From contig NZ_RCWA01000038.1 of NCBI RefSeq assembly GCF_018448905.1, forward strand, positions 1 through 42,732: a stretch of 42,732 nucleotides of DNA, written 5' to 3'. Position 1 is the first letter of the stretch, and every line of letters begins with the position of its first letter. This DNA is from Photorhabdus heterorhabditis (GTDB lineage: Bacteria > Pseudomonadota > Gammaproteobacteria > Enterobacterales > Enterobacteriaceae). The notes below the pieces were generated by a model that saw nothing but the letters and a program-made list of their open reading frames with translations, was not told where the DNA came from and searched no databases. Shown in pieces: positions 31,401-37,055 of this stretch. A program made the translations under genes and the position numbers.

Positions 31401-34400
31401 CTGTACGCTGTCCCGTACCGAAGTGTCATCAATATCCAACCGCAACGGCAAGGTATTGATAAACAGCCCCATCCCGCTATCAGCCCCATCACCCGCCTGC
31501 ATACGCCCAAACAATACCGTGCCAAACACCACCTGTTGCTGCCCGCTGGTACGCGACAATACCTGCGCCCAAGCCAAATGACACAAAGCAGCCAGACTAA
31601 CGCCCAGACGCCTCGCCTGATTGCGCAAGCGGTCATTCAGCGTGGCTGTCAGCATTCGGTGCAATTGGGTGACTTGTGAACCATCACGATGGACCTCCAC
31701 CAATCCAAACGGTAACGTCGGTTCATCTACCTCAGCCAGCATGTCAGTAAAGAAGCGGATATGCTCTTCCTGACTTACCCCCAATCGGGCTTGAGCCACT
31801 AAATTGCGGAAAGGTACCGGTGCAGGCAGACTACCCTCCTGCCCGGAAAAATACGCCTGAACTTCGTGGTTCATGATTTCCATCGTGGTATGGTCGCCAG
31901 TCAAATGATGCTGCAATTGCAATACTATCCAGCGACCATCCGTTTCCTGTGTCACTATAAAGCACAACAACGGTGCCTGGCCCAAATCGAGGTGATGCTG
32001 ACGTAAGTCAAAACGCTGGGTTAACTGGTCAATAATTGGGCCATCAGCGGGATTCAGCATCAACTCAGTCACTGACAAAGGTGCCTGACGCCAAACAACC
32101 TGAGCCGGAACTGACAATCCTTCCCAGAGAAAAGCCGTACGTAAAATATCGTGACGATCAACCACCTGTTGAACCACTGCCAGATAACGGTCCAACAAAG
32201 GCCGATCATTGAAGGCCATCATATAGGCCAACAGATACGGGTCACCTTCATTTGTGAGTAAATGGTGGAACAAAATACCGTCCTGTAGCGGCGACAGAGC
32301 ATAGATATCCTGAATATTGGCGATCCCTCCCGGCACCTGTCCGACGATACGGTCAATATCAAGCTGAGTTAGATCAATCAGTGGCAGCATCTCCGGCGTC
32401 AATACTGTCGTTGCCGATGTAATCACATTAGGCGGTACCACTACTATAGCCTGATGCTGCCCCAACATATGAGCAAGCTCAGACAATACTGGATATCGGA
32501 ATAAATCGCGGGCAACCAACGTTAACCCAAGGTTACGCAGACGCTCAATCATCCGTAAGGCAAAGAGAGAATGACCACCCAACGCAAAAAAGTTGTCATG
32601 TCGGCTAATCTGCTCAATACCCAACAATTCACGCCAGATAGTCGCCAACGTGGCTTCTATTTCCCCCTGCGGTGCTGCATAAATCTGACGAGCAAAAGCC
32701 TCCTCACCCGGAGCAGGCAACGCCCGGCGATCTAACTTACCATTAGGAGTCAGCGGGAAGGCATCCAGACGCACAAAAGCCGCTGGCACCATGTAGTCAG
32801 GTAAAATTGTACTCAGGTAGGTATGCAGATTATTAACCAACTCCTCATCCGCGTCTGCCACCACGTAGGCAACTAACCGCTTATCCTGCCTATCATCCTG
32901 AACCAGCACAACAGCCTCACGTATCGCAGAATATTCCGTTAGTCGAGCTTCGATTTCTCCCGGTTCAATGCGGAAACCCCGAATTTTAACCTGCTGGTCA
33001 TTACGGCCAAGGAATTCCAAATTACCGTCCGACAAATAGCGCGCTAAATCCCCGGTTCGATACATACGCGCATTCGTCTTATGACTAAATGGATCGACCA
33101 GAAAGCGCTCAGCGGTCAATTCCGGGCGATTGAGATAACCGCTGGCCACCCCATCACCGCCAATATAAATCTCACCGATACCCCCCAACGGCACTGGCTG
33201 ACCATAATCATCCAGCAAGTAAACACGCGTATTGGCTATCGGTCGGCCAATGGGAACCTTCGCCATCCCCGGAGGTAACAACGCGATACGATACATCGTG
33301 GTAAACGTCGTTCCTTCCGTCGGGCCATAGGCTTGCAATAACTGTTGAGGCGAATTTTTGTCCAAAACCTTAGCAATTACATGCCGATCGGGAATATCCC
33401 CCCCGAAAATCAGCATTTTTATCTGTGGAAGCACCGAGGACAACTCAGCTACCAATCGGTTAAATAACCCAATCGTTAACCACAAAATCGTGATGTGATG
33501 AGCTTGTAACTCCTGTATAAACGCTTGCGGCGTCAGCAACGTGGCATGATCAATCACCACCAACGCTCCACCATTAAGCAAAGGCGCCCAGATTTCAAAG
33601 GTACTGGCATCGAAAGCCGGGTTAGCGGTGAAAGCAACCCGGTCATCCTGCCCGATTTCTGCATAGCCATTATCAATAACCAGCCGAATTACCGCATGAT
33701 GAGGTACGATGACTCCTTTGGGTGTACCCGTCGAACCAGAGGTATACATGACATAAGCAGCGTCTGAACTGCGACAAGGTAAATCAAGATTGAAATCCGT
33801 CTCATCTTCCCCGGACGCATCTACCTCCGCAGAAATACACAATAACGGAACAATCAGGCCAATCGGGATATCAGACTGTACATCAGTGATGAGTAACCGA
33901 GCTGAGCAATCGTTTATCAACCTGTTTTTCCGCTCGTCCGGCACACTAGGATCGATAGGAACATAAACGGCCCCCGCTTTGAGGATAGCCAACTGTGCTA
34001 CCACCAGTTCAATCGAACGCTCTAACAGGATTACAATGTGATCACCCGGGCTAATCCCCAGAGCAATCAATTGACGAGCCAGTCGGTTAACACCCGCATT
34101 GAGTTCAGCATAGCTAAGGGTCTTATCTCCTGCTATCAATGCGGTGGCCGCCGGAGTTTTCTCCACCTGTTGTTCGAATAGCTGATGAATACACAGCTGG
34201 TCAGGATAGATTGTTTCAGTGGCGTTCCAGGTTTCCAACAGTAGTGTGCGTTCGGACTCAGGTAATAAATTAAGCTGCCAAACTGGTATTTCATCACCTA
34301 CTTTTTCCGCTGATGCCAACACCTGTAAATGTTCACTCATCCGCTGAACATCTTCTACGAGCAAACGAGTTGCATCGTAGATCCAGCGAAAACCACCCTG

Positions 34401-35990
34401 TGCATTAATCTGCAATGTCAGAAGTTCACCTGACACATCCTTCTCCCACTGTCTGTCATCCTTTATGACCGAGACAGCAATCCGCCATGGCTGGCAGGCT
34501 GTTAACGCTGGAATAACACTTAATGCAGGAGAACGGGAAAGAAGGTCACAACAAAATGTACGGTGTTGCGCTAAGCATGTAAGTTCGTTACTAATCCAGT
34601 CAGCGACTACACTCCACGGCTTATCAAATGCTACCTCAATCGCCATGGGAACCACTGGTGACAAACCAGCCAATAAACCCAGTTCATCTTTTGCTTCATC
34701 CACATACCAACCGATTTGGAACTTGGTCTGATGAGTCAAACGCGCCAGATAAATGGCGAATGTCTGCAACAACATCGGCAATGGATCTGTTTCACTGTTT
34801 TTCGGCAACGGAGGTTGCCAGACACTCATTGCCCATCTGGGTTCTACCTGCTCCCCGGCAATTTCGAAAGGTAATTGGAATGGCTGCCAAGAGGCAAGAC
34901 GCTCACACCAGAATGATTCACTGGGTGCCAATGACTGGAGAGTATTTTTTACATTCTGTGCTTGTTGTGGAGAAAGCAAAGGTAATGATTTACCCGGACT
35001 GAGTTCTGATATAGCAGCCAGTTCACCAGTAGATAATAATTTGCCTTCAAGAGTGGTAAACCCACCAATCCGCACATCTCCACTGCCCGTCGTGACTTGC
35101 CAGGCGTTCTCTTCTACATCAATCAACGTACCTGGTGCCGCCTGAGAACAACAGTTCAACCGTTCAAGCCAAGAAATTCGCACGGTGCCCTGCTTAAGCA
35201 ACACTTTCGGACAGCCCAGTGGATTTAGATAATTCTCGCCAAAATCTAAAGCCCGTACCAACGCTGACAATACTTCACCCGGCTGCTCCCAACACAGATA
35301 TCCCCCACCATCAGGCCGATGTGACTGAGCATAAAAACTCCGTTGCGAGAGATCTTGTGGATGGGTCACCAACGTGCCCTGACCAAGATCCTGCAACAAT
35401 TTAATAAATCCTTCCTGAGCAGCCTGATAACATTTTAGATTCAATGAAAATGCACTATCGTGTTCCCCAATAGATACCGGCCATTGCACAGCAATATCGC
35501 AGGCATCCACACCCGCTTCAATGCAATGCCAGGAAATAGCATAATGTGCCTCCTGCGCTAACAACGCCCAAGAAGTGGCATGACAACCCGCATAGCGGGG
35601 TAAGGGGCTATCGTGATAGTTAAAAGCGCCGCCGCGAATCTGTTCAATCAACGACATAGGCAGAATGATCGGACTAGCGATTGAGAAAAGCCAATCGACA
35701 GGGTGTAGCATGATTTGCTGTTGTAATGCGTCAACAGAGTCCACACAAACGATTCCTTGCTGGACAGCCCAGGTTTGCAAAACATCATCATCAGTTAGCA
35801 CCGCTTGTATTGTATGCCCAGCCGATTGAATTTGCTCGGCACAGAATACTGCAAGAGTTGTTCCTCCCACCACGACACAGATACGTGATGAAGTAGGAAT
35901 ATTATTTACGTTATTGATTATATTTTCTGACGTCTGAGAGGGGAGTGCTACTTTAAGGACATTTCCCGCGTTAGCAATGCTATCTTTCAT
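15582..35990 (-). CDS. Hexamodular NRPS with N-terminal formyltransferase
   Basis: A 6802-residue synthetase starting at ATG 35990 with GAGG six bases upstream. Domain order: formyltransferase, half condensation domain, then A1-T1, C/E-A2-T2, C-A3-T3, C/E-A4-T4, C-A5-T5, C/E-A6-T6, thioesterase. All six carrier serines are present in GGHSL (S1141, S2217, S3273, S4348, S5400, S6475). The C domains before modules 2, 4 and 6 carry the extended HHLL-x4-GD motif of dual C/E domains, so residues 1, 3 and 5 should be D. The nonribosomal codes of A1-A4 and A6 read near DAFWIGxTF, a valine-type code; A5 reads DAWCIGAVC, probably aromatic. The inferred product is an N-formylated D,L-alternating hydrophobic hexapeptide, made in the cytoplasm. 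No MbtH, phosphopantetheinyl transferase or exporter gene lies nearby. Length and identity differ from the 15-module kolossin synthetase I know from this genus. Confidence 0.95.
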   Translation of the reverse strand: MKDSIANAGNVLKVALPSQTSENIINNVNNIPTSSRICVVVGGTTLAVFCAEQIQSAGHTIQAVLTDDDVLQTWAVQQGIVCVDSVDALQQQIMLHPVDWLFSIASPIILPMSLIEQIRGGAFNYHDSPLPRYAGCHATSWALLAQEAHYAISWHCIEAGVDACDIAVQWPVSIGEHDSAFSLNLKCYQAAQEGFIKLLQDLGQGTLVTHPQDLSQRSFYAQSHRPDGGGYLCWEQPGEVLSALVRALDFGENYLNPLGCPKVLLKQGTVRISWLERLNCCSQAAPGTLIDVEENAWQVTTGSGDVRIGGFTTLEGKLLSTGELAAISELSPGKSLPLLSPQQAQNVKNTLQSLAPSESFWCERLASWQPFQLPFEIAGEQVEPRWAMSVWQPPLPKNSETDPLPMLLQTFAIYLARLTHQTKFQIGWYVDEAKDELGLLAGLSPVVPMAIEVAFDKPWSVVADWISNELTCLAQHRTFCCDLLSRSPALSVIPALTACQPWRIAVSVIKDDRQWEKDVSGELLTLQINAQGGFRWIYDATRLLVEDVQRMSEHLQVLASAEKVGDEIPVWQLNLLPESERTLLLETWNATETIYPDQLCIHQLFEQQVEKTPAATALIAGDKTLSYAELNAGVNRLARQLIALGISPGDHIVILLERSIELVVAQLAILKAGAVYVPIDPSVPDERKNRLINDCSARLLITDVQSDIPIGLIVPLLCISAEVDASGEDETDFNLDLPCRSSDAAYVMYTSGSTGTPKGVIVPHHAVIRLVIDNGYAEIGQDDRVAFTANPAFDASTFEIWAPLLNGGALVVIDHATLLTPQAFIQELQAHHITILWLTIGLFNRLVAELSSVLPQIKMLIFGGDIPDRHVIAKVLDKNSPQQLLQAYGPTEGTTFTTMYRIALLPPGMAKVPIGRPIANTRVYLLDDYGQPVPLGGIGEIYIGGDGVASGYLNRPELTAERFLVDPFSHKTNARMYRTGDLARYLSDGNLEFLGRNDQQVKIRGFRIEPGEIEARLTEYSAIREAVVLVQDDRQDKRLVAYVVADADEELVNNLHTYLSTILPDYMVPAAFVRLDAFPLTPNGKLDRRALPAPGEEAFARQIYAAPQGEIEATLATIWRELLGIEQISRHDNFFALGGHSLFALRMIERLRNLGLTLVARDLFRYPVLSELAHMLGQHQAIVVVPPNVITSATTVLTPEMLPLIDLTQLDIDRIVGQVPGGIANIQDIYALSPLQDGILFHHLLTNEGDPYLLAYMMAFNDRPLLDRYLAVVQQVVDRHDILRTAFLWEGLSVPAQVVWRQAPLSVTELMLNPADGPIIDQLTQRFDLRQHHLDLGQAPLLCFIVTQETDGRWIVLQLQHHLTGDHTTMEIMNHEVQAYFSGQEGSLPAPVPFRNLVAQARLGVSQEEHIRFFTDMLAEVDEPTLPFGLVEVHRDGSQVTQLHRMLTATLNDRLRNQARRLGVSLAALCHLAWAQVLSRTSGQQQVVFGTVLFGRMQAGDGADSGMGLFINTLPLRLDIDDTSVRDSVQAAHTRLAALLDHEHASLALAQRCSGVQGEMPLFSSLLNYLHNDQPMTPDKVVPGIEFLSEEERTNYPFVLSVEDGGSTLGLIAQVVQPFDPERVCGYMQQALESLVEVLEQAPETPVRRLNILPEAEQQLLLKIWNATEAPYPDQLCIHQLFEQQVEKTPEAIALIAGDKTFSYVELNVCANRLARQLIEQGILPDDHVAILLERSVELVVVQLAILKVGAVYVPVDPRMPDKRKNWLINDCSAKLLLTDEQADIPTGLAVPLFHLSSDPITDREEERCNLDLPGFSAKSAYIMYTSGSTGTPKGVVVPHRAVVRLVMNNGYAEIGQDDRVAFTANPAFDASTFEVWAPLLNGGTLVVIDHATLLTPSDFVRALQAYRITILWMSVGLLHRLVAELSPVLAQIKILIFGGEVLDPHVIAQVLDKNPPQQLLQAYGPSEGTTFTTIYPITALPPGVAKIPIGRPIANTRLYLLDAYRQPVPLGATGEIYVGGNGVACGYFNRPELTAERFLTDPFSDVPNARMYRTGDLARYLPDGNLVFVGRNDQQVKIRGFRIEPGEIEARLTEHPAVSEALVLAVSDGQDKRLVAYVVAEPDDGLVVGLREHLSTILPDYMVPAAFVRLDAFPLTPNDKRDLRALPAPGEEDFARQIYEAPQGETEIALATIWHELLGIGQISRHDNFFALGGHSLLAVRMMNRIAALGIKLPLSTLFEFPSLSAFAEKMSVQFGEPDSILPAIMPISRDSELPLSFAQQRLWFLAQFDEVSNTYHIPVALSLRGQFDIAAWQRALNHLFARHEALRSIFVTVDGHPQIELLPTEFGLPMKKYDLRKVPDVEKQLKYLRMQESETLFNLARGPLIRSALIQLANDDYLFLLTLHHIVFDGWSVSILMRELSTLYTAFLTGQPDPLPALPIQYPDYAAWQRQWLSAERIQNQSDYWRTILADVPVLLDLPTDRPRPVQQSFAGNLLPVNLDAELTQSLKRLSEQQGGTLFMTLLSAWATVLSRLSGQEDLVIGTPSAGRSRQEVESLIGFFVNTLALRIDLSGAPNVVELLARVRQTALAAQEHQDLPFEQVVEIVQPPRRLAHTPLFQVMFAWQNNENPDWKLPGLAVSPAEQCLDTAKFDLELNLSEKDDKIVGYLSYATALFDQQTIERHLGYLYTVLQEMVTNPQQSVGEIDILTSAERRLLLEIWNATKAPYPDQLCIHQLFEQQAEKTPVATALIAGDKILSYAELNAYANRLAHRLIELRVCPDDHVAIMLERSVELVVAQLAILKAGAVYVPIDPSVPDERKNGLINDCSAKLLLTDLQFDIPIDLAVPLFRLSSEMDTIREKACFNLNVPCLSSDSAYVMYTSGSTGTPKGVVVPHRAVIRLVINNGYAAIGLDDKVAFTANPAFDASTFEVWAPLLNGGTLVVIDRATLLTPQEFVQALQAHQITILWLTIGLFNRLVARLSPILPQIKVLIFGGDIPDPHVIAGVLDNSPPQQLLQAYGPSEGTTFTTMYRIATLPLRTVRVPIGRPIANTRVYLLNGYGQPVPLGVIGEIYVGGDGVACGYLNRPELTAERFLTDPFSDQPNARMYRTGDLARFLPDGNLEFLGRNDQQVKIRGFRIEPGEIEARLMAYPVVREAAVLALGDGQDKRLVAYVVADANDELVNNLRTYLSAILPEYMVPAAFVCLDAFPLTSNGKLDRQALPAPGEDAFAHQVYEAPQGDTEVALAAIWRDLLGVEQISRHDSFFTLGGHSLLAVQMVERLRNLGLTLAVRDLFKSPVLSELAQTLAQYQAVVVPPNIITSVTEALTPEMLPLIALTQSEIDYIVEQVPGGISNIQDIYALSPLQDGILFHHLLANEGDPYLLASQMVFADRPLLDRYLAAVQQVVDRHDILRTAFIWQGLSVPAQVVCRQVQLPVAERVLNLADGPICEQLAQLFDPRQHRIDLSQAPLLRFVMAQETDGRWVVLQLLHHLIGDHTTMEVMNREVQAYLTGQQNRLPVPVPFRHLIAQVQLGVNQVEHTCFFTDMLAEVEEPTLPFGLIEVHHGGSQVTQSHRMLTTDLNDRLRDQARRLGVSLATLCHLAWAQVLSRTSGQKKVVFGTVLFGRMQAGEGADSGMGLFINTLPLRLDIDDTPVRDSIQAVHTRLAGLLEHEHASLALAQRCSGVQGGTPLFSTLLNYRHNAPLAASNEMINGVEFLGAQERTNYPFVLSVEDFGDALGLTAQIVQPFDPERVCGYMQQALESLVQALEQTPEKPVRALEILPEAERNLLLKIWNTTEVAYPDQLCIHQLFEQQVDKTPDAVALIAGDKALCYAELNASANRLARQLVAQGICPGDRVVILLERSIELVVAQLAILKVDAVYVPIDPSVPDERKNRLINDCSARLLITDLPFDIPTNFAVPLFCLSSEMGTIRAEDRANLDLPCHSSDSAYVMYTSGSTGTPKGVVVPHRAVVRLVINNGYVAIRPDDKVAFTANPAFDASTFEVWAPLLNGGALVVIDYATLLTPQEFVRVLQVHRVTILWLTIGLFNRLVVELSSVLPQIKVLIFGGDIPDLHVIAKVLDNSPPQQLLQAYGPSEGTTFTTMYRIAALPQGTMRVPIGRPIANTRVYLLDDYGQPVPLGVVGEIYVGGDGVACGYLNRPELTAERFLTDPFSDEQNGRMYRTGDLARYLPDGNLEFLGRNDQQVKIRGFRVEPGEIEARLTEHFAVREAAVLALDDGQEKRLVAYVVADADDGLVNSLRTHLSMILPDYMMPVAFVRLDTFPLTSGGKLNRRALPAPGEEAFARQVYAAPQGEMETTLAAIWRKLLGVEQISRHDNFFALGGHSLLAVRMINRIAALGIELPLTMLFKSPSLAAFAEVMSKRLTEQGSKLPAIMPISREGELPLSFAQQRLWFLAQFKGVSDTYHIPIALRLQGPLDIAVWQQVLNRLFARHEALRSVFISVDGQPQVKLLSVEFGLPMKKYDLRKVPDVDQQLEHLCIQEAETSFDLTRGPLIRACLIQRADNDYVFLLTQHHIISDGWSVSVLMRELNALYSAFLLEQPDPLPPLAIQYPDYAAWQRQWLSAERVQIQSDYWRAALADSPVLLDLPTDRLRPSHQSFVGHVLPVNLDAELTKSLKHLSERQGVTLFMTLLSAWAIVLSRLSGQEDLVIGTPSAGRSLQEVESLIGFFVNTLALRIDLSGSLNITELLTRVRQTALAAQEHQDLPFEQVVEIVQPPRRLAHTPLFQVMFAWQNNENMELRLPGLTISPVDHAFDVVKFDLELNLSEVDGRIVGYLNYATALFDRQTIERHTGYLYTILQEMAANPQQLVGKIDILASAERRLLLETWNATNAWYPDQWCIHRLFEQQVEKHPDAIALVHEGQRLSYAELNTCANRLAHQLITLGVVPDQRVAICVTRSPAMVIGLLAILKAGGAYVPLDPAYPGERLIHILTDAAPAILLADSAGCDALGEKALAGLTLFDPNSLPDQPDSNPLVSSLTSRHLAYVIYTSGSTGTPKGVMIEHRGLVNLIQEKIVQFDVHSGSRMLQFASFGFDASVWEVMMALCGGATLDIPADMVRQEPHHLWHYLEEQAVTHACLTPAMLREGAGLPVMTIRPTLILGGEAPSAALLQALSGRVNLFNAYGPTEITVCATVWSCPLDYTDEWVPMGRPTANTRVYLLGTDGQPVPLGAVGELYIGGIGVARGYLNQPELTTERFLTDPFSNDPNARMYRTGDLARYLPDGNLVFVGRNDQQVKIRGFRIEPGEIEARLMEHSAVREALVLVAGDGQDKRLIAYVVAQADDGLVNNLRRHLSIILPDYMVPAAFVCLDAFPLTPNGKLDRRALPVPAEEDFAHQVYAAPQGETETTLAAIWRELLGIEQISRHDSFFALGGHSLLAVRMVERLRTLRLTLAVRDLFQFPVLSELAQTLGQYRVVVVPPNVMTPAATTLTPEMLPLIDLTQAEIDRIIGQVPGGMTNIQDIYALSPLQDGILFHHLLANKGDPYLLVSQMAFADRPLLDRYLAAVQQVVDRHDILRTAFIWQGVSVPVQVVWRQAPLSVTELTLHPDDGPVGDQLMRRFDTRQHRIGLEQAPLLRFAVAQEQDGRWIVLQLLHHLIGDHTTLGVMNREVQAYLAGQGDNLPVPVPFRNLVAQARLGVSQEEHTRFFTDMLAGVNEPTLPFGLTDVHHDGSQVTESHQMLAAELNDRLRGQARRLSVSLASLCHLAWAQVLSRTSGQQQVVFGTVLFGRMQAGEGVDNGMGLFINTLPLRLDVDDTPVRDSVQIVHTRLAELLEHEHASLVLAQRCSGVPGGTPLFNTLLNYRHNASLQTLHETISGIELFGGQERTNYPFVMSVEDFGDALGLTAQIVQPFDPKRICGYMQQALESLVRALEQTPEISVQMPDILPEAERTLLLGTWNATETIYPDQLCIHQLFEQQVEKTPEATALIAGDKTLSYAELNTQANRLARQLIAQGICPNDHVALLLERSIELVVAQLAILKVGAVYVPIDPGAPDERKNWLINDCSAKLLLTDGRVDIPISLTVPLFRLTDQADTSREEEGFNLDWSGHSSDPAYVMYTSGSTGIPKGVVVPHRAVVRLVINNGYAEIKQDDRVSFTANPAFDASTFEVWAPLLNGGALVVIDHATLLTPQALVRVLQDHRVTILWLTVGLFNRLVVELSPVLPQIKILIFGGDIPALHVIAEVLDNSPPQRLLQTYGPSEGTTFTTMYRIAALPPGATRVSIGRPIANTRVYLLDDDGQPVPLGVAGEIYVGGDGVACGYLNRPELTAERFLTDPFSDVPNARMYRTGDLARYLPDGNLEFLGRNDQQVKIRGFRVEPGEIEARLTEHFAVREAAVLALSDGQDKRLVAYVVADTEDGLVNSLRTYLSTILPDYMVPTAFVRLDAFPLTTNGKLDRRALPAPGKEAFARQIYEAPQGEIETTLAVIWRELLGIERISRHDNFFTLGGHSLLAMRMVNLAAGYDLVCTLNDLFQFPVLMELAAKMTSDWLSQPRSHAIPVRPDGIGLPLFFVPSGMGDYSYVFGLAQHIQSGYPIYALPWPSISEGPMSTIEQQVTRMIIFMKAIQPAGPYRICGYSSGGILAYAIAQQLLNAGETINFLGLIDTPAPHYSRKQIIPPKLQFFIELVRHLGEEHIEEIAALYQRIDELSLVQFIAAAQELALYPLNLSPNLIAKRWEQIENYAQIVRDYEPQVLTVTLHQFYAMEPSPLVPLVTDDNPRPLSMEPSLGWAQIVPAPLLRLIPISGNHFSLLEDSEDKVVLIRALNMALTISCDGEVQ
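16480..19640 (-). other. NRPS module 6: dual C/E - A6 - T6
   Basis: C/E signature FHHLLANKGD and HHLIGDHTT; A6 signature residues D-A-F-W-I-G-T-T-F (valine-type), carrier S6475. Accepts the pentapeptide and epimerises residue 5 before condensation, by analogy with dual C/E domains. Confidence 0.85.
19690..22800 (-). other. NRPS module 5: C - A5 - T5, divergent A domain
   Basis: Ordinary condensation domain (HHIISDGWS). The A5 core differs from the other five from about residue 4870 to 5200 (AYVPLDPAYPGERL, FGFDASVWEVMMAL, HACLTPAML, FNAYGPTEITVCATVW). Signature D-A-W-C-I-G-A-V-C, nearest to phenylalanine codes. Carrier S5400. Confidence 0.85.
22860..26030 (-). other. NRPS module 4: dual C/E - A4 - T4
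   Basis: C/E signature FHHLLANEGD and HHLIGDHTT; A4 valine-type signature (FDASTFEVW, ILWLTIG, LIFGGD, AYGPSEGTTF); carrier S4348. Residue 3 should become D here. Confidence 0.85.
26085..29215 (-). other. NRPS module 3: C - A3 - T3
   Basis: Ordinary condensation domain with HHIVFDGWS; A3 valine-type signature; carrier S3273. The C domain should join a D-configured donor residue only if module 2 were epimerised, but the preceding C/E acts on residue 1, so this C is expected to take an L donor. Confidence 0.85.
29230..32400 (-). other. NRPS module 2: dual C/E - A2 - T2, altered A10 motif
   Basis: C/E signature FHHLLTNEGD and HHLTGDHTT; A2 valine-type signature; carrier S2217. The A10 motif reads PLTPNDKRDLRALP where the other modules have NGKLDRRALP or close to it. 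The catalytic Lys is kept but its Gly and Asp-Arg neighbours are changed. Confidence 0.85.
32460..34234 (-). other. NRPS initiation A1 - T1
   Basis: Adenylation domain (YTSGSTGTPKGV, FDASTFEIW, AYGPTEGTTF, MYRTGDLARYL, NGKLDRRALP) with valine-type signature and carrier S1141. The aminoacyl-T1 is the expected substrate of the N-terminal formyltransferase. Confidence 0.85.
34235..34980 (-). other. Truncated condensation-like domain between formyltransferase and A1
   Basis: About 240 residues (ESFWCERLASW ... GGFRWIYDATRLLVEDV) that resemble the C-terminal half of a condensation domain but have no HHxxxDG motif. A half C domain cannot condense; it may be a structural linker or the relic of an ancestral upstream module. 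Confidence 0.65.
35025..35890 (-). other. N-terminal formyltransferase domain of the NRPS
   Basis: Residues ~34-322, fold of methionyl-tRNA formyltransferase. Readable catalytic set: N124 and H126 in FNYHDSPLPRYAG, D165 in GVDACDIAVQW. As in LgrA of linear gramicidin, it should formylate the first aminoacyl group on T1 using a formyl-tetrahydrofolate donor. Confidence 0.85.
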
Positions 35991-36857
35991 TTACAACCTC
36001 AACAATTCTGTTAGATATTTGAAAACTGTCTTTCCCGACAGTCATCAAAGTGCTTTCTTTTACTTTTCCCCGTTTTATCTTTGGAGGAATAAAGACGGAC
36101 TTGCCAAGCATCAATCAAGATACTCAGACAATACTTTCTCTCTGGCATTGAGTGTAAATAATCGCTTGATTAACCATGCTGTGGTGATAATTCACCTAAC
36201 AATGGAATAAATGATTCATTCTATGAACCGTAAACAAGCACTCTGTTTCGTCCCTGTTTTTTATATCAATGTCTATGATGAGTTGGCGTTTAATTCCATG
36301 ACTTAAAAAGGATTTATAGACGACTAATTGGTATGAGTTGACTTCGATCACGCTCCAAAAATAAAGATTATCATTCTAATAATGAACAAAAAACCCCTGC
36401 CAAAGCAACTTATTAAACATTTACAAATACATCTTGTATATTTAATTACTCAAAGATATAAGTTTAGGTTAGAATCAATTTCACCACATGTTATTTAATA
36501 ATAAAATCCTATGATTAATGTGAAAGTTAATTACATTTAACTTCGTAAAGAAATAATTTCAAATTAAAATCAACCTTATTATATATTATTTAGTATAATA
36601 TAGCTAAGATCACCATTAATGCAATACCGTATTGATTATCAGGCAACATATTCTAAGAGAGTTATTCTTTGATATGATTTATCGGATGGTGCAAACAGGA
36701 TTCAAGCTTTATACCGTTTAGTTTGCTAATACTCGTCTGCATATACAATAAAATTACCCTCCACTACAATCAATACTAAAGTATAAGTTGTTCTTTCCTC
36801 CCAAGATTCACCACAGCTTCAGAATCGTTGTTTAAAAATTGAAAATATTATCGTATA
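35991..36857. other. AT-rich region upstream of the NRPS, no gene seen
   Basis: About 870 bases without a credible ORF. It should hold the NRPS promoter; none can be named with confidence. Confidence 0.6.
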
Positions 36858-36984
36858 TATACTCAATAGATTTCAAGATGCATCACGACGGCAAGGGAGC
36901 GAATCCCCGGGATCATAGATAACTCTGTGACTGGGGTAAGTGAGTGCAGCCAACAAAGCAGCAACTTGAAGGATGAAGGGTATA
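36858..36984. repeat. ERIC-type palindromic element, copy 2
   Basis: About 127 bp, arms ATAGATTTCAAG / CTTGAAGGATGAAGGGTAT and core GCGAATCCCCGGGATC ... GTGACTGGGGTAAGTGAG. Same family as 15393-15534. It lies inside the reading frame that starts at 37055. Confidence 0.85.
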
Positions 36985-37055
36985 GGAACAGGATATTGAA
37001 TAGCCGCAATTAATAACGCTTCATCCCATGTACTTACACTTCCAATACTGCCCAT
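36873..37055 (-). CDS. Short ORF disrupted by an ERIC element
   Basis: 60 codons. The first 23 (MGSIGSVSTWDEALLIAAIQ, then YPV) are native sequence; the remainder is encoded by the ERIC element. ATG 37055 is preceded by AGAGG six bases upstream, and a TATAAT hexamer lies at 37106-37111 on the same strand. The start looks real, so this may be a small peptide gene whose end was replaced by the ERIC insertion, or a peptide that is entirely fortuitous. Function unknown. Confidence 0.35.
   Translation of the reverse strand: MGSIGSVSTWDEALLIAAIQYPVPIPFILQVAALLAALTYPSHRVIYDPGDSLPCRRDAS

Noticed and set aside
16313-35404. Many + strand and alternative-frame ORFs of 60-166 codons within the NRPS
   Set aside because: All lie antisense or out of frame to one continuous 6802-codon gene with well-ordered domains; no independent family signal.
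35977-36210. 77-codon + strand ORF divergent to the NRPS start
   Set aside because: Overlaps the NRPS start on the opposite strand, has no Shine-Dalgarno and no recognisable feature.
36366-36384. Fur-box-like sequence upstream of the NRPS
   Set aside because: Only about 13 of 19 positions fit the consensus in very AT-rich DNA, as can be expected by chance; the product is not an evident siderophore.
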